Source: Struthio camelus
Lineage: Eukaryota; Chordata; Aves; Struthioniformes; Struthionidae
Length of the DNA: 64,000 bases
Assembly (NCBI RefSeq): GCF_040807025.1
Contig: NC_090968.1
Span: 7,305,906-7,369,905, forward strand
Reading direction: 5' to 3'
In this document: positions 51,301 to 62,930 of the stretch, piece after piece
How the letters are laid out: each line of letters begins with the position of its first letter
Position numbering within the stretch: the stretch's first letter is position 1
Made by a program: the position numbers and the translations under genes
Notes under the pieces: model-generated
Seen by the model: the letters and a program-made list of their open reading frames with translations, nothing else
Told to the model about the DNA's origin: nothing
The model's database searches: none

Positions 51301-54300
51301 CCTCACAGGGAGCTATTCTAGCTTTGCAGGCTGATACTTATAATGCAAAGTGGACGATATGCAGGCAGGGCCAAACTTGCTAAAGGGCTTAGCACACCCC
51401 AGCTGCCACTGTGACACCCAAGGCCATGTTCTGACTTGAAACTGAAGCCCTTATAAAATATACAGCACAATCATCCAGTTTTTGGTGTATACAACTGTAC
51501 ATAAAAAACTTGCACTAAGCCTTGCTCATAAAAAGTTATGGCATAAATTAGTTATGCCTCTGAAAAGTACTCCCAAAGATGACAGCCTTACTGTAGGAGG
51601 GGTCTTTTAAATGACTGTTTCCTGAAAAAATTGGAATACATTTTTTGCTACTACAGATACATAGACTCAACAGCTCTTGAGCCTTTTAATCTAGACATCC
51701 TAACACAGTACTACCGATTCATTTCTGTCAACCCTCTTCTGTGGTCTCCATCAGCTACCAGTATGAAGTAGCTGAAATTTCCTTAGGATCCTGTACTGTC
51801 CAGAATTACACAACAGTGGGCTGATAGTAATTTTTACACAGTGATAAAACTCCTCTTTTCTTTTCTGTCTCATCTGTGAACTGATAGCCCATGGTAAGAA
51901 TTTCTCTGACCTGACCACTGGAGTTTCGTTCTGAAGTGATTCAAGGAACTGCTGCAGCAAGGTAGGAAGCTAAAAATGATGGCTCTGACATCGGTTTCCC
52001 TCATGGGTACTGCAGAGGTTTCTTCAAAGCGCCTTTTGCACTGTTTGGAAGGAAATATTATACAAAGGTTCACATCGCTGAATGGAGGGTGAATGTGCCT
52101 TGCATAAAGGATGTTGCAGCAACTGTTAGCGTGTTTCAAGTTGAGATTCACATTACCCTTACACCTTTACCGCAAAAAAGACACAGAATACTGTCAAACA
52201 CCAACTGACTTGAACATGCACTTATGAAAGCCTTGTTTTGCTTTCTGGAATTAGACAAAATTCCTTTCTGCTTTCAATGGGAGTATTACCTGAATATGAT
52301 CTGTGCCTTCTGTTAAGGTAGGATCTATCGTGATTTTAGTTGAGGCAGCCAACTTATAGGTGCAGCTGTAAAGCAAGTATGTTTCAAATGTGGCATGTAC
52401 TGTGTTACCAGTGTTGAGGTCAGAGGAGATATGGGAGAAGCAGAAAAATATGAAGTATCCAGGTATCAAGGTGGTTGAATTCTGATTATTTTAAGCCAGA
52501 ACAGAGAATGCTTTTGAAGCTTCCACGCAGTTTTGAATTAAAAAATTGGCAAGGAAGTTCTGATTCTGGTCTGGACAGACTGATATTGTGTACGGTGATG
52601 GTGGGGAAATGACAACTACTTTTGCCTTTCTGAATGTGAGAACAAGAGGAAAGATAGCAGACCAATACTCAAGAGTCCTCTTCCTCAGTTTAGTCAATGA
52701 CAATCTCATATATGGAAGGAATTTGAGGGCCTGCTGTTATCTGGCAGCTGCTAGGCTTAGAACATGGAGAGATGTTAATGAAGACGGGCTTACAGATATA
52801 GGATTTTTTTTTTCCATGATGGGCTTTTCAGCCCCATTGTTCCTAGTCTAAAGCGCATGGTAGCTCTATGAAGCAGACGTCCCACACACACTGCCTTGAG
52901 CCCAAAGCAAAGCTTCCAAATTCAGCTTGCTCGTGACCTAAATGGGACATAAATCCCATTCCCCAGAGAGGACTTCCTGCAAGAAACCACAAACCAAAAC
53001 TGGAATGGGCACAATTCCCTGACAATTTGAACCCCTTTGTAGTTCCATTGAAGACAGAAGTGGAAGTAATCCAGGTAGAAATTAGCCAAATGCAAACTGG
53101 AGAGTCCAGAATTTGCAGAACTGTGTGAAAACGGAAAGAGTAAGTTTGCTTTATTTTATGTCAAATGTTACTGGACTTTTACATATGCGGCTTTTATGTC
53201 TGCTTCTGGGTCTGCGTGACTTACTGTAGCTTCCTTTTCCCATTTTTATTCAACTCACTGAGTTTTCAAACTGCATCTGGTAGGGCTTCCTCTTTTGTAT
53301 ATGTGGCTGCTTGAAACTTCTACTCATTTCTGTACCGCGTGCGTTGTATATTGTACTCTGAAACAATGCTCTGTGCAGAGGGCTGACTAGCATGTGGACG
53401 TATGAGATGTGTGATTTACTCTTTGCGATTTACCCTTCTCCAAATCTACCCCCTTCCCAGCCCTTTGATGGCTTCTGTCCATTCCCTGCAGCTCATGGGT
53501 GGAACTAAAGCCTTCCATCACTAATGAGGCAAAGCTTGCATTTGGCACTTTTGTGTATTTGCCGTCAATTAACTGGGGCAGAAGCTTACGCATCAGGAGT
53601 AATCTTGTCACTGACATAAGGATGTGCAATATTCCCAGCTCTTCAGGTGCTGAGTTGATCTGCTTCATCTAAGAACATTACCAAAGTATGCAAGTAAAGC
53701 TAGCTGATAGAATAATTGTAAAACACAAACGGCTGTCGCTGAACGCTCCTGAGTTTTAGAGAACATGAATATCCAACAGCAGTGAAAAGGGATACAGCCT
53801 GCTGCCACAGGCATTATGATGAAATACCTTTTGAAAAACAAATGTTATCTAAGCAAAGATCATCAAAATAGATTTCAAATGTAGCTAAGGCTTGCACGAT
53901 CAGGAATCTTGCAATTCCTGAGGATCAACTTACAATTACTATAACTTAGTTTAGATGATTCAATTACAACTGTACCCAGTAGGTCACTGTGAAACTGCCA
54001 CACTGTGGCTGTAGAAAGTATTGGTTTTAGCTGTGCAGAAGTGGAAGATTTTCCCTTATCTGTTACAAAGTCTCTGGTTTCATTACAGTACTGGTATGAG
54101 AGACGGTGATGCAATTATTGCCATTAATGGGAAAACAGTCATTTCCACTGAGGATGCAAGTGAAGCCATTAAAAAAAAATAAGGTCCTTTCAGTTGTGGT
54201 TTGCCAAGGAAAGACAGATACCTTCTTGACTGTAATTCCAGATGAAATTGATGAAGAGCCTTCTTTCAGTAGAACTATTTTCACTCAGCTAAGTTGGACT

Positions 54301-54303
54301 TAA
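48310..54303 (+). pseudogene. HTRA4: Broken HTRA4 serine protease gene
   Basis: HTRA4 is a secreted trypsin-like protease with a C-terminal PDZ domain, and it lies between PLEKHA2 and TM2D2 in human. Collinear remnants are seen on the same strand. 48310-48495: KLALCRTPYLNQEVPVSG, then after a frame shift GFVMSKDDLTLT and TKIKDVDHKLDIALIKVDP. 50622-50654: YGSSGGPLVNL with an intact GTAAGT donor, covering the catalytic serine. About 51865-51961: LIAHGKNFSDLTTGVS, a shift, then SEVIQGTAAA ending at a GTAGGA donor. 54089-54303: TGMRDGDAIIAINGKTV, a shift at an A9 run, then VLSVVVCQGKTDTFLTVIPDEID (PDZ and end). Lesions: three frame breaks, an in-frame loss of about 16 residues covering the TNAHVV catalytic histidine, and a non-AG base before the serine exon. 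The catalytic aspartate (KLDIALIK) and serine survive. The signal peptide/IGFBP exon was not found. Confidence 0.82.
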
Positions 54304-55306
54304 GACAGTTAAATATTCAATCTTAAACTTAAATTTTTCACTACTACAACAGCAAAGAGTTAATAGACCCTAATTTTCAGAAAGCAGTGAGTACAAACCT
54401 CATATCATACCTCTTCATAACTATCCAAAGAACGAAGCAACATGAGAAATGACAGCAAGTTGGAAAAACATTTCACCTCAAGCATATAAGCAGAGAAATA
54501 GCTGGTGTACAGTAGCATCGAGCATCAACAGCAGCTGTCTTACGTAGGGATTATGAATTTTACAAGGTGTATTAGAGAGTAATAAGTCCCTTTTATGCCA
54601 TCAAACACTTCTATTTTACCTTTCTACACACTTTTAATGGCTACCTTTCAAATAGTAACTATCACATGTCTAATCTCTGCTGCGGTCTCTCTGTGGTCCC
54701 TCAGCTCAGGCTCTGTGACCTATTAGTTACATGCTGGCTCTGCAGACAGAACCACACGAAATGCCCTTAGCTATGGAGGGAAAGGGACAGGAAGAAGAAC
54801 ATGTAATTTTAACATGGCCCATGTACAACTTTGGAATAGTTGCAATGTCTGCCGATAATGCTTTCAGAACACTACCATGCTGCGGAAGATAACAAATGGA
54901 AACCAGCGCTTCCTTCATGAAGCTGGAGTTGCTGCTTTATTTGCTGTGCTGTGCCAGCCTGGAAAGAGTGGACATTTGTTCTCCAAAAGGATGCAGCCTA
55001 TACTAAACAATCTAATCCAGCTTCCCTGCTTTCAGTGGAGCTAGTGAATATCATCTTAAGCAAACGACTTAGAATTAGAGCTTATCATTTTGCCACAGAG
55101 GCTCTATAACACTGTTAAGTTACAGACCTTTTTAAAGGTTTGTTTAGTCTAGTAACACAAAACCACAGGCTAGTGGCCTGCCTTCCACCTCCAACTGCAT
55201 CTCTTATTTAGCTGCATGAAGTCTAATATTGAAAATACGTGAAGTCATATGCTCAAACCATTACAGAAACTAAGTTCAGTAACAGCTCTCTTTCCACACT
55301 TTAAGA
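54304..55306. other. Spacer between HTRA4 relic and TM2D2
   Basis: AT-rich unique sequence with no recognised gene or repeat on either strand. It separates the end of the HTRA4 relic from the presumed TM2D2 polyadenylation site; the two genes point towards each other. Confidence 0.5.
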
Positions 55307-55312
55307 TTTATT
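55307..55312 (-). terminator. TM2D2: Polyadenylation signal (AATAAA on minus), probably TM2D2
   Basis: TTTATT on the plus strand reads AATAAA on the minus strand, about 310 bases downstream of the TM2D2 stop. It is the nearest canonical signal in that direction apart from the hexamer overlapping the stop region. Confidence 0.5.
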
Positions 55313-55622
55313 TGTGGTTGCAAGGTCTAATTTTTACAGTGTTACCCGCTGAAGGGGAAAAATTCCCGATTATTTTAAGCAAGTAAGATGCACAGAAATG
55401 TTCAATAGGTAAATTAAATCCAAGATACGCACAGAAGAGTTAGCAAGAATAATTGCTCTGCAAATTAATATACAGCTTTGTAAATCCATATTTGTATATG
55501 GTAGAAGCCCCCAAGAGAAGTCTGTACCGATGCTACAGAACAGATGCAGAAGTCTGTCTCCAGTCCTGCAGAGACACTTTGCTTCCTTTGGGATCAGCTC
55601 TCAGAAGTTGCCTTCGCTCCTG

Positions 55623-56607
55623 TCAATAAACTGTGCACCAGTTGCTGCCATCACTAGGCATCAGCCCACCAGTAATGAGAAGAATCAGGTCAACAAACCA
55701 CCAGATGCCAAGTCCTCCGAGCGTCAGCAGCTTTCCCACGGCCGTCCCCGTGTGGCCCAGACAGAACCGATCCACTCCAAAGCAACCCAGGAAAAACGAG
55801 TAGAGTAAAGTGGTTATAAAATAGTGTCCAGTGTACCTACAAGTGATGCGTTGAGAAGATTGTCAAGCAGGGCCCGCGGACGGGGACGCCAACCCCGCAC
55901 CCCCAGGTGAGCGTTGCCCGCTGCAGCCCCGATCCTTGCAGCCTGGCTCCCTCCAGCGGGGGCGCCGAGGAAGCGCGGGCGCGGTGAAAGGACGCGGTGC
56001 CCGCGGGGGGGGGGGGGGCCGCGGCGCGCCCGGCCGAGGCGGCTCTTACTTGACGCAGGGCCTGCTGCCGCGCAGGAAGCTCCGCGGCTCGGCGCACTCG
56101 ATGCCGTCCAGCGCCCGGCACTGCACGCGCGTGTGCTCCACGTCGCCGTAGGCCTGGCCGCCGAGCTGCGCGGGGGGCGGCGGCGCCGTGAGGGGCTGCG
56201 CGGCGGCGGCGGCGGCGCCCCCCCCCCCCGTACCCACCTTCACGCAGCCGTGGCCCAGCTCCTGCTGCGCCGTGGCGTTCCCGCCGTGGTCCACGGGCTC
56301 CTCGCACTCCACGAACTCCTCGGGGCTGCGGGCGGCAGCGAGGCAGCCGGTGAGGCGGCGCCGGTCCCCCCCCCCCCCCCGCCTCCCGTCACCCCCCGGC
56401 CCCCGCTCACAGGTAGGTGCAGAGCACCAGCGGCGCCCGCGGGTCGCTGTAGGCCCAGGCGGGGGCGGCGGGCGGCGGCGCGGCCTCGGTGGCGTTGTGC
56501 TGGTGGCTCCGCGAGACGCCCTGCAGCAGCAGCAGGTTGGCGAGCAGCAGCGCGGCCTGCCCGCACAGCAGCGCGTAGCTCAGCGGCCAGCCGGGCCGCG
56601 GCGCCAT
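55623..56607 (-). CDS. TM2D2: TM2 domain-containing protein 2, complete
   Basis: Coding exons on the minus strand in order: 56607-56411, 56325-56238, 56165-56050 and 55836-55623 (TGA). All have GT-AG borders, and the total is 204 residues (human about 214). The protein has an N-terminal signal peptide ([28 protein letters not shown]). A luminal cysteine-rich part follows ([50 protein letters not shown]). The C-terminal TM2 domain has two membrane spans flanking the DRF motif ([11 protein letters not shown], residues 156-158), then [18 protein letters not shown] and the end [13 protein letters not shown] and HNAT are N-glycosylation sites. TM2D proteins are conserved in animals; the fly homologues (almondex, amaretto, biscotti) are linked to Notch signalling and phagocytosis. 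The last exon is nearly invariant, and the N-terminus is the most divergent part. The gene appears functional. Confidence 0.97.
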
Positions 56608-56940
56608 GGCGGCCGCCGCCGCTGCTAGGAAACGCCGCGGCCCACCCGCGCCGCCTAGGCCGCGCCGCCGCCGCCGCCCCGCGCGCAGCCAATGGCCGCG
56701 CCCGGCCTGCCGCGGGAGGCGGGACGCAGCGGCCCGCGGCCAATCGGAGCGAAGGCACGGTGGCGCAGCCGGGAGGCCAGGCGGAAACGCGCTGTAAGCG
56801 AGGAGGCGGTTGGCTGCTAGCTCGGCCGGCTAGCCAATGGGCGAAGACGAGGGGCGGGGCCAGGAAGCAGGGAGGGCTCTGCTGGGGTTTAAAGCGGCCG
56901 CGGTCGGCCGGTGGGTCCCGGGGCCGGTCGGTCGCGGTTA
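56608..56940 (-). promoter_or_regulatory. TM2D2: TM2D2 promoter with three CCAAT boxes
   Basis: This CpG-rich block upstream of the TM2D2 ATG carries three CCAAT motifs on the plus strand, at 56689-56693 (CAGCCAATGGC), 56740-56744 (GGCCAATCGGA) and 56834-56838 (TAGCCAATGGG). All fit the NF-Y consensus. Such multiple CCAAT boxes in a GC-rich, TATA-poor block are typical of bidirectional housekeeping promoters. In human this region drives both TM2D2 and ADAM9. Whether it fires rightwards here is not shown. Confidence 0.65.
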
Positions 56941-56942
56941 GC

Positions 56943-57173
56943 AGGGCCCGCCGTGAGGGCCCGCCGTGAGGGCCCGCCGTGAGGGCCCGCCGTGAGGGCC
57001 CGCCGTGAGGGCCCGCCGTGAGGGCCCGCCGTGAGGGCCCGCCGTGAGGGCCCGCCGTGAGGGCCCGCCGTGAGGGCCCGCCGTGAGGGCCCGCCGTGAG
57101 GGCCCGCCGTGAGGGCCCGCCGTGAGGGCCCGCCGTGAGGGCCCGCCGTGAGGGCCCGCCGTGAGGGCCCGCC
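56943..57173. repeat. 13-bp tandem array, 17 perfect copies plus 10 bases
   Basis: The unit AGGGCCCGCCGTG is repeated 17 times without a mismatch from 56943 to 57163, and a partial copy runs to 57173. Each unit holds the palindrome GGGCCC and, on the minus strand, a GGCGGG GC-box-like core. The unit has no stop codon in the minus-strand frames, so long repetitive glycine/arginine-rich frames arise there; they are not taken as coding. The array begins about 340 bases upstream of the TM2D2 ATG. Confidence 0.95.
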
Positions 57174-60100
57174 CCGCCCGGCAGCGGCCTGCTGGTGGCT
57201 CCCTCGGGCGAGGCCCAGCGCCCACGGGACCGGCCTGGCCCAGCGCAGAGTCGGTCCCGGTTCCCCGCGCAGGGCCCGCGGACGCGGCTCCCCTCCGGGG
57301 GCTCCCGCGCCGCTGCCCTGACGCCGGCCGAGGCCCCCTGCCCGGCTGGGGCGCTGAGGAGGTCTAGATGAGTTTGCTGCCTTGTGTGGTGGAGTTCGGG
57401 GCTCTTTTCCTGACCCATAGCAGAAGCAGGTTGGTCGGTTGGGGCGATGGCCAGCTGCCTTGCTAAGCCCCTCTTTAACGATTAAGGGGCTCGCAAGGGG
57501 CTTCAGTAATAGCTTCAAGGCCACATAGCGTATGGGGTTGGGGGCAGCAGGTTTAGGTTAGCTTAGTTTCCAGTGCTCAGGAACTTAGACTTTTCATTAT
57601 TCTGTCTGTGTAAAGCGTCTTTGCAATGAGCATAAAGCCCGTGCTTTAGGGCCTGGTGTTTCAGCGTTTACCATGTTAGTTTCTTGGAGTCTGCTGCGCA
57701 GTTCTCTCCCTTAGGTGCCATCCAGTAGCTGCGCTAGGAGCGCTTACAGTGGGTTGGAGCTTTGTAACGGAGGGAAGGAGAAGGCCGCCGCTCAGAGCTG
57801 CGAGGAGACAGCCCTGCCCTTTAGAGAACGTGGCGGCCCAGGAACGGGTACGTAGGCACGGCGCCGTGCCCTGTCCGCTGCGGGGCTGCTGCCCTGCCGA
57901 GGGGTTGCATGCCCAAAGGGAACCGTCGAAGGTGAGAGCAGGCCGTAGGGAAACCAGCCTGGGCAGTGCGGAGGTCGCAGCCCTGAGAAAGCTCAGGGAG
58001 CTCTGCAGCCAAGTGCCGCTTGAAGGCGGCATAGAGCCAGCAAGAGCGAAACTGTGTCTCTGTTCTTTTGAGCTCACCGAAGTGAGAGTTCAGAAGTATT
58101 TTGTAAATAAATGGGACTCTACCTCTTCAGCAGACCTCCCATTAATAGCAAAACAGGGAAGGGATTTCAAGAGTTTTCTAGCGCATCTCCCTACTCAGAG
58201 ACAGAATTAGTCCTGCTTAGGTAGTCAACTAGAAAAATTAATTTAACGTTCAGATGCAAAAATTGCACGTGTCTTGTAATCAAATAACACCTTTTTTTAT
58301 GAACTCTCACTACCCCTTGTGCAAAGTGGTTGGCATTGGGAAACCCCGTTGCCTAATCTTGGCCCTTTTCTATGCTCAAAGAGCTATAGAGGTCTAACTC
58401 TGAGCCAGATGGCACCCAGTGAGTAAGTGAAAAGGACAGTCAACGTGGCTATATAAAGGTAGGGAGTTGGAGACTTGGATCTTACTACTGACTTTCTGAA
58501 TCTGGACAAGCTGCTGCCTCTTTTCCACTGGGTTCCTCAAGCGGAAAAAAATAAATCTAGTTTAATGGCCCCATAGTGTCTTGAGGTCATCAGATTGAAA
58601 ATGCCAAGCACAGTTTGAGACAGGTCTGTGGCATTTGTTAATTCCTGCTGGAGGCCAGGCAAAACATGTAACTTGATAACAATGCATTTGGGAAATGGCC
58701 ATTACTGTTGTTTGTAGGTGCTAATCAGCCAGCAATCACTTGTGTAGCATTAACAAGTGTGTGCTTCAGAAGCCAGCTGGATTCTTGTTGGTGATGTCAG
58801 TGAAGTCCTGACTGCATCCAAAATCCTTAATCTGGCATATATACCGTGTTTATAAACAGACTCTGTGAAAATGGAATGTGGAGAGGATGTGGAAGCAACA
58901 GGGTTGAGGTTGGAAGGAGAATATGACACGTCTGATGTTGCTATTTAAAAAAAAAAAACTTTGTTATATATTTAGCTGGTTTAGGTTTGAGTCCTTATAA
59001 CCTGTCAGTCTGGTAAAAACGTGTATTCAGCGTTCACTGGAGAAGGACAGTAATGCTTAGCCCCCTCATGAGGATTTCTGAGAAATCTCTTCTTGCTGAT
59101 TCTGCAGCTTTGTTACAGGAGAATTGTGGAGGAAAAAAGAAAACAAACCTTACAAACAGCAGTTCTCCGTTTGGGGAATTCATTCCTTATCCTCTCCCCT
59201 CCCTGTTTGCTTGAGCACAATATGACTCACTAAACCACAGTGCTGCATTGTGTATCTTCCAGCCTCGCAAAGTCTCAGCAAACTCCATGAGTACCTGATT
59301 TATTCCTGATACATTTCACCATACTGCCCCGCATGTTACTTCATCCGTGTGACTTCCTTTAGAAAGCAGTCAAAACATCTTCTAAAGCACGTGAAGGAGA
59401 CTGACAGTGACGAAAAGGAGGAGATGCCTGTTTTCATAGGCTTTCTTTACCATTGCAGAGTAGATGTAAAGGCCCCAATTATTTGCAGTTCACTACATCT
59501 CTGGTCTCACTGTTTCTTCTTTATTGCACCTCTTGGGATATGGGGCTGGCATCTTGTGGTCCCGCCAGCTACCGTAGGCAAAAGACTTGAGTCCCTGTTC
59601 TGTCAAAGGATGTTGGAATGCTTGTTTTTGGAAAACACTAAATTCCCCCTGCCTTCCCTAGATGGCAGAGGTCCTGTCCAACATCTGCCACATAAGCTTG
59701 GTTTTAGCACAAGGTACTACTTTGCCCTAGGTGTCAGTAGTGGTTGCATCTTTTTGTCTCACCAGCCCATCATCTTCAGCAGGTCTGGCTGTGAAATCAC
59801 ATGGATTACTCTTGTAGTACCAATTTCTTGTGGAAATGAGATGTCCAACATGCATATTTGGTTTCTACATACGTACATTTTTTCTTAATAAATTTACCAC
59901 TTTGAGATATTTCCTGTTTCTGCTTTCCATAGCTATTTAAGAGAGTATCAGTCATATTCAAGTCTTCAAAGAGATGAAACATCCTGATTTTAATATCCAG
60001 TAATCTCCAGTGCTCTGGTGCGCAGTGAATTTTCTCATTTGGTCTTATTCTAGTCATAAAGTCTGTGCTGAAGACAACTAGTTGTATGAACTCCTAGTGC

Positions 60101-62930
60101 TTGCCTTTGAGATTTCATTTGTGATTTAAGACATCACGATAGTTCCAGGATTTTGTTGATTTGTTTCACCTGGTTCTTTCCTAAGAACATCTGCCATATC
60201 TGAGTGATAGCAGCTTTATATGGATCTGCTTATATGGGAATTTCAGGTGTATTTCAACTGATAATCAGATGAGCAATACTGCAGAGTGTTTGCTTCCAAA
60301 ATTGGCAGGTTCACGTTTGACCCAAAATGTATATTCAGAAGGTGTATCAGGTTTACTGGCTTGTTTCTGGTTTATTTTTGGAGTTTGAGGCTTTGACGTG
60401 TGTTGTCTTAAATTCCTTTTACTCCACAGCTGGAACAGTGCTGGTGAGTGGCAGGAGAGGTAAAAGGAGCTGGATATGGCTCTTGCTAAATGTGAATTTC
60501 ATGCCCCTCAGGCAGGAACCACTTATTCCTTGCATGATTCATGTTTAAGCATTATTTGTACACTGCACAAAGATATCCATGTTTGATCCATGGCATTAGC
60601 ATAATCCATTGGAAGCCTTATCCATCTTGGGTAACACCTAGCTTCTGGGAGTTATGTGTAACTTTCATATAGGTTGAAGACAAACTCTATCCCACATAAA
60701 GTTGTTTCTAACATCAGACAGGAATACCATCGTATGTCTCACCTGCAATGTTATGTAATTTAGTGTGTCCGCTTCCTATATAGCTTTATGGTTTGCTCCA
60801 TTAGGGTAGGTAAAAAAAAACCGCTCGTAAGATGGAACTGTTTCCCCCTTCCAACAGGAACAAAGTTATGTAGTTGCTGGAGTCTGGGAGGAAACCTGAT
60901 TAGCAGGTCATCTTCCTATAGCTCCTGGAAAAATGGATGTAGAGTTTTGGAACGCCCTGGGGCGAATGACCGTTTCCTCTTCAATTATTCACCAAAGTGA
61001 TAGCAATGAAAAATTCTTATATCTATTCAGAAAACAGATGGGCAAGGAGAAGGAGAAGACTTGTGCCACTTGCTTAGCCTGCCATGTGCTTATTAATGGC
61101 TTTTTCTATAAAATGTGCATTCAAAAGCAATTTCTAAAACATAGTAGGTGTCAATCAGACCCCTGTGTATGAGAACTTGGGTGTACATGAATGTTTCTTG
61201 CTAACAGCCCTCAAAGGGCACTAATGTTTAGTCGTCTGTTGTTTGCATTTGTGCTGATTAGATGTATGTGGCCTTTGGCATAAGTCTGGTTCTTTATCTG
61301 CAGTGAGATACTTTCACTGAATTGGTTTTGTTCAACACCAGCAGCCTATTAGGAAAAAGAGTGCAGATGTTCCAAAAAAAAAAAAAAAACACAAAAACAC
61401 ACCACCACAAACCCATAGTGTACTACAGTCAAAAACCAGAAAAGGTTATCAGTAAAACTTGATTTTCTTTATAAAGGCTCTTGTACTCTGCATATCACTG
61501 TAGCATGAGAGTGCTTTTCAATAACCTATTAAGTAACATGACTAATATGTCACATGTTGTTTATTTTGTCTGCTCCCAGAGGATGACATTTGTTCTCCAT
61601 GTACTGTTTTGGAAAGGTGTTTAATATGTTGCTATATGTTTATTAGAGGCAGGTCAAAGCAACGTGTATGACACCTAGAGCGGAAGGTGGTAAAGTTTGA
61701 GATGATCTTTCATTCCGGAAGGAGTTTATTTCTCTATTACTCACCTGTATCCTGTGATGCTACACAGTGGAGTGTTAATGTGAAGTTGCGTCTGCAGATG
61801 CTTCAAATTTGTAAAGCAGTTTTTGGAAGGAAAGGCCAGGAGAATATTTCGTCTCTGGTCTGTGCTGATACCAATTCTTCTCAGCAATTTTTTTCCTTAG
61901 GACTTGGAACGACAGGAACAGTAAAGCATCCTTTATTTCACAGTTGATTTTTCCTCTAAAACACTAGCGGCAAATCTTAGACCTAGATTCTTGCCAGCGT
62001 TTCTCACGTGAGGATGTACTGTTCAGATATTTCTCCTGAAATAACAGGGCTGTTGCTGAACTGTGGTGTTACTCCATGTGGTTGCAGTAAGCCCCAGCTT
62101 AACAGCCATCGCATGGGACTCTACTCTATTAAATTTCTCAGGTGTGGTCAGGGATGGTTGGTGTTAGACTGAAGTTCCTGCGGCGTTGCCATTGCTGTGG
62201 GTGGCAACCTGTGACTCTTGCTGATGTTCTGCATCTCCCACTGAAAACTCGCTCGTGTAAGCGTTTCTGAGCATCTTCTAGCCTGGGAGTTGCACAACTT
62301 CTTGTAGGGCTGTCCTTTAGTAAGTGTTTAGTCAGAACCCAAAGTTGCTGCAGTTGTTCTTGGCGTGTATGAGTGTCTTCAAGTAGGCAGCTTCATCTAG
62401 CACGACTTTGAGAATCGGTGTAAAATATTAGCATCTCCTCGTGCAGACTTTGTGATTGTTACCCAGCTGTTCAAGTGAGACACGCATCTTTTACATGTTG
62501 ATGTTGTGCATAATTGTCCTTTTCCCCAGCCCTTCATATTTCTTGAGGAATTTTTCTTGCGATCTGATTTGCAAGGTGATGGGCAGAGCTGTTTTCACAG
62601 GCAGCCTTTCTGAAGTTGTTGTATCCCTGCAGGTGCAGGATCGGAGCCGGGTGCCGTTCGGGACCCGTCTTTGCGCACCCTCCAGCTCCGTGGGTCTGCG
62701 GCCCTGATGGGAGCCTTGGCCGTGGCAGCCACGCTGCTATCCTGAAACACCTGCTTTCACGGGATCGAGACAAAGTGCTGCCGGCTGCTGCTGAAATAAG
62801 GTGAGAACGTAACCTAACGCCTCGGGGGGGGGGGGCAACAAAAAGTGGGGGACAGCAAACAAAAATAACCCGTAACGCCTCTGCTGGGTGTCTCCTAAAG
62901 CACGACGACCTGCAGGGTAAAAATGGCAGG
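57174..62930. other. Region between TM2D2 promoter and the putative ADAM9 start, no gene recognised
   Basis: The first 200 bases are GC-rich; from 57500 onwards the sequence is AT-richer and mostly unique. It contains a MIR-like SINE relic near 58455, a poly-A run at 61374-61389, and a 179-codon open frame at 59349-59888 (+) that I do not recognise. No splice-compatible coding exon of ADAM9 was identified. If the ADAM9 transcript starts near TM2D2, as in human, this would be an intron. Confidence 0.5.
58455..58625 (+). mobile_element. MIR-like SINE relic
   Basis: In order: GGAGACTTGGATCTTACTAC, TGACTTTCTGAATCTGGACAAG, CTGCCTCTTTTCCACTGGGTTCCTCAAG, then TCTTGAGGTCATCAGATTGAAAATG. This follows the amniote MIR plan: GGAGACTTGGGTTCTA, then TGTGTGACCTTGGGCAAG, CTCTCTGTGCCTCAGTTTCC, and CTTTGAGATCTACTGATGAAAAG. 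The tRNA head is lost. Confidence 0.6.

Noticed and set aside
52560-52640. A segment reading DSGLD and QTDIVYGDGGE that resembles the HTRA serine exon (DSDMDY, QTDA, YGNSGG).
   Set aside because: It lies downstream of the piece encoding a later part of the protein (51.9 kb), so it is not collinear. A better match with a real donor exists at 50622-50654.
56240-57418. A 392-codon minus-strand frame containing repeated GPSRRALTA peptides.
   Set aside because: The peptide repeat is the translation of the 13-bp array, and the frame overlaps TM2D2 exons out of register.
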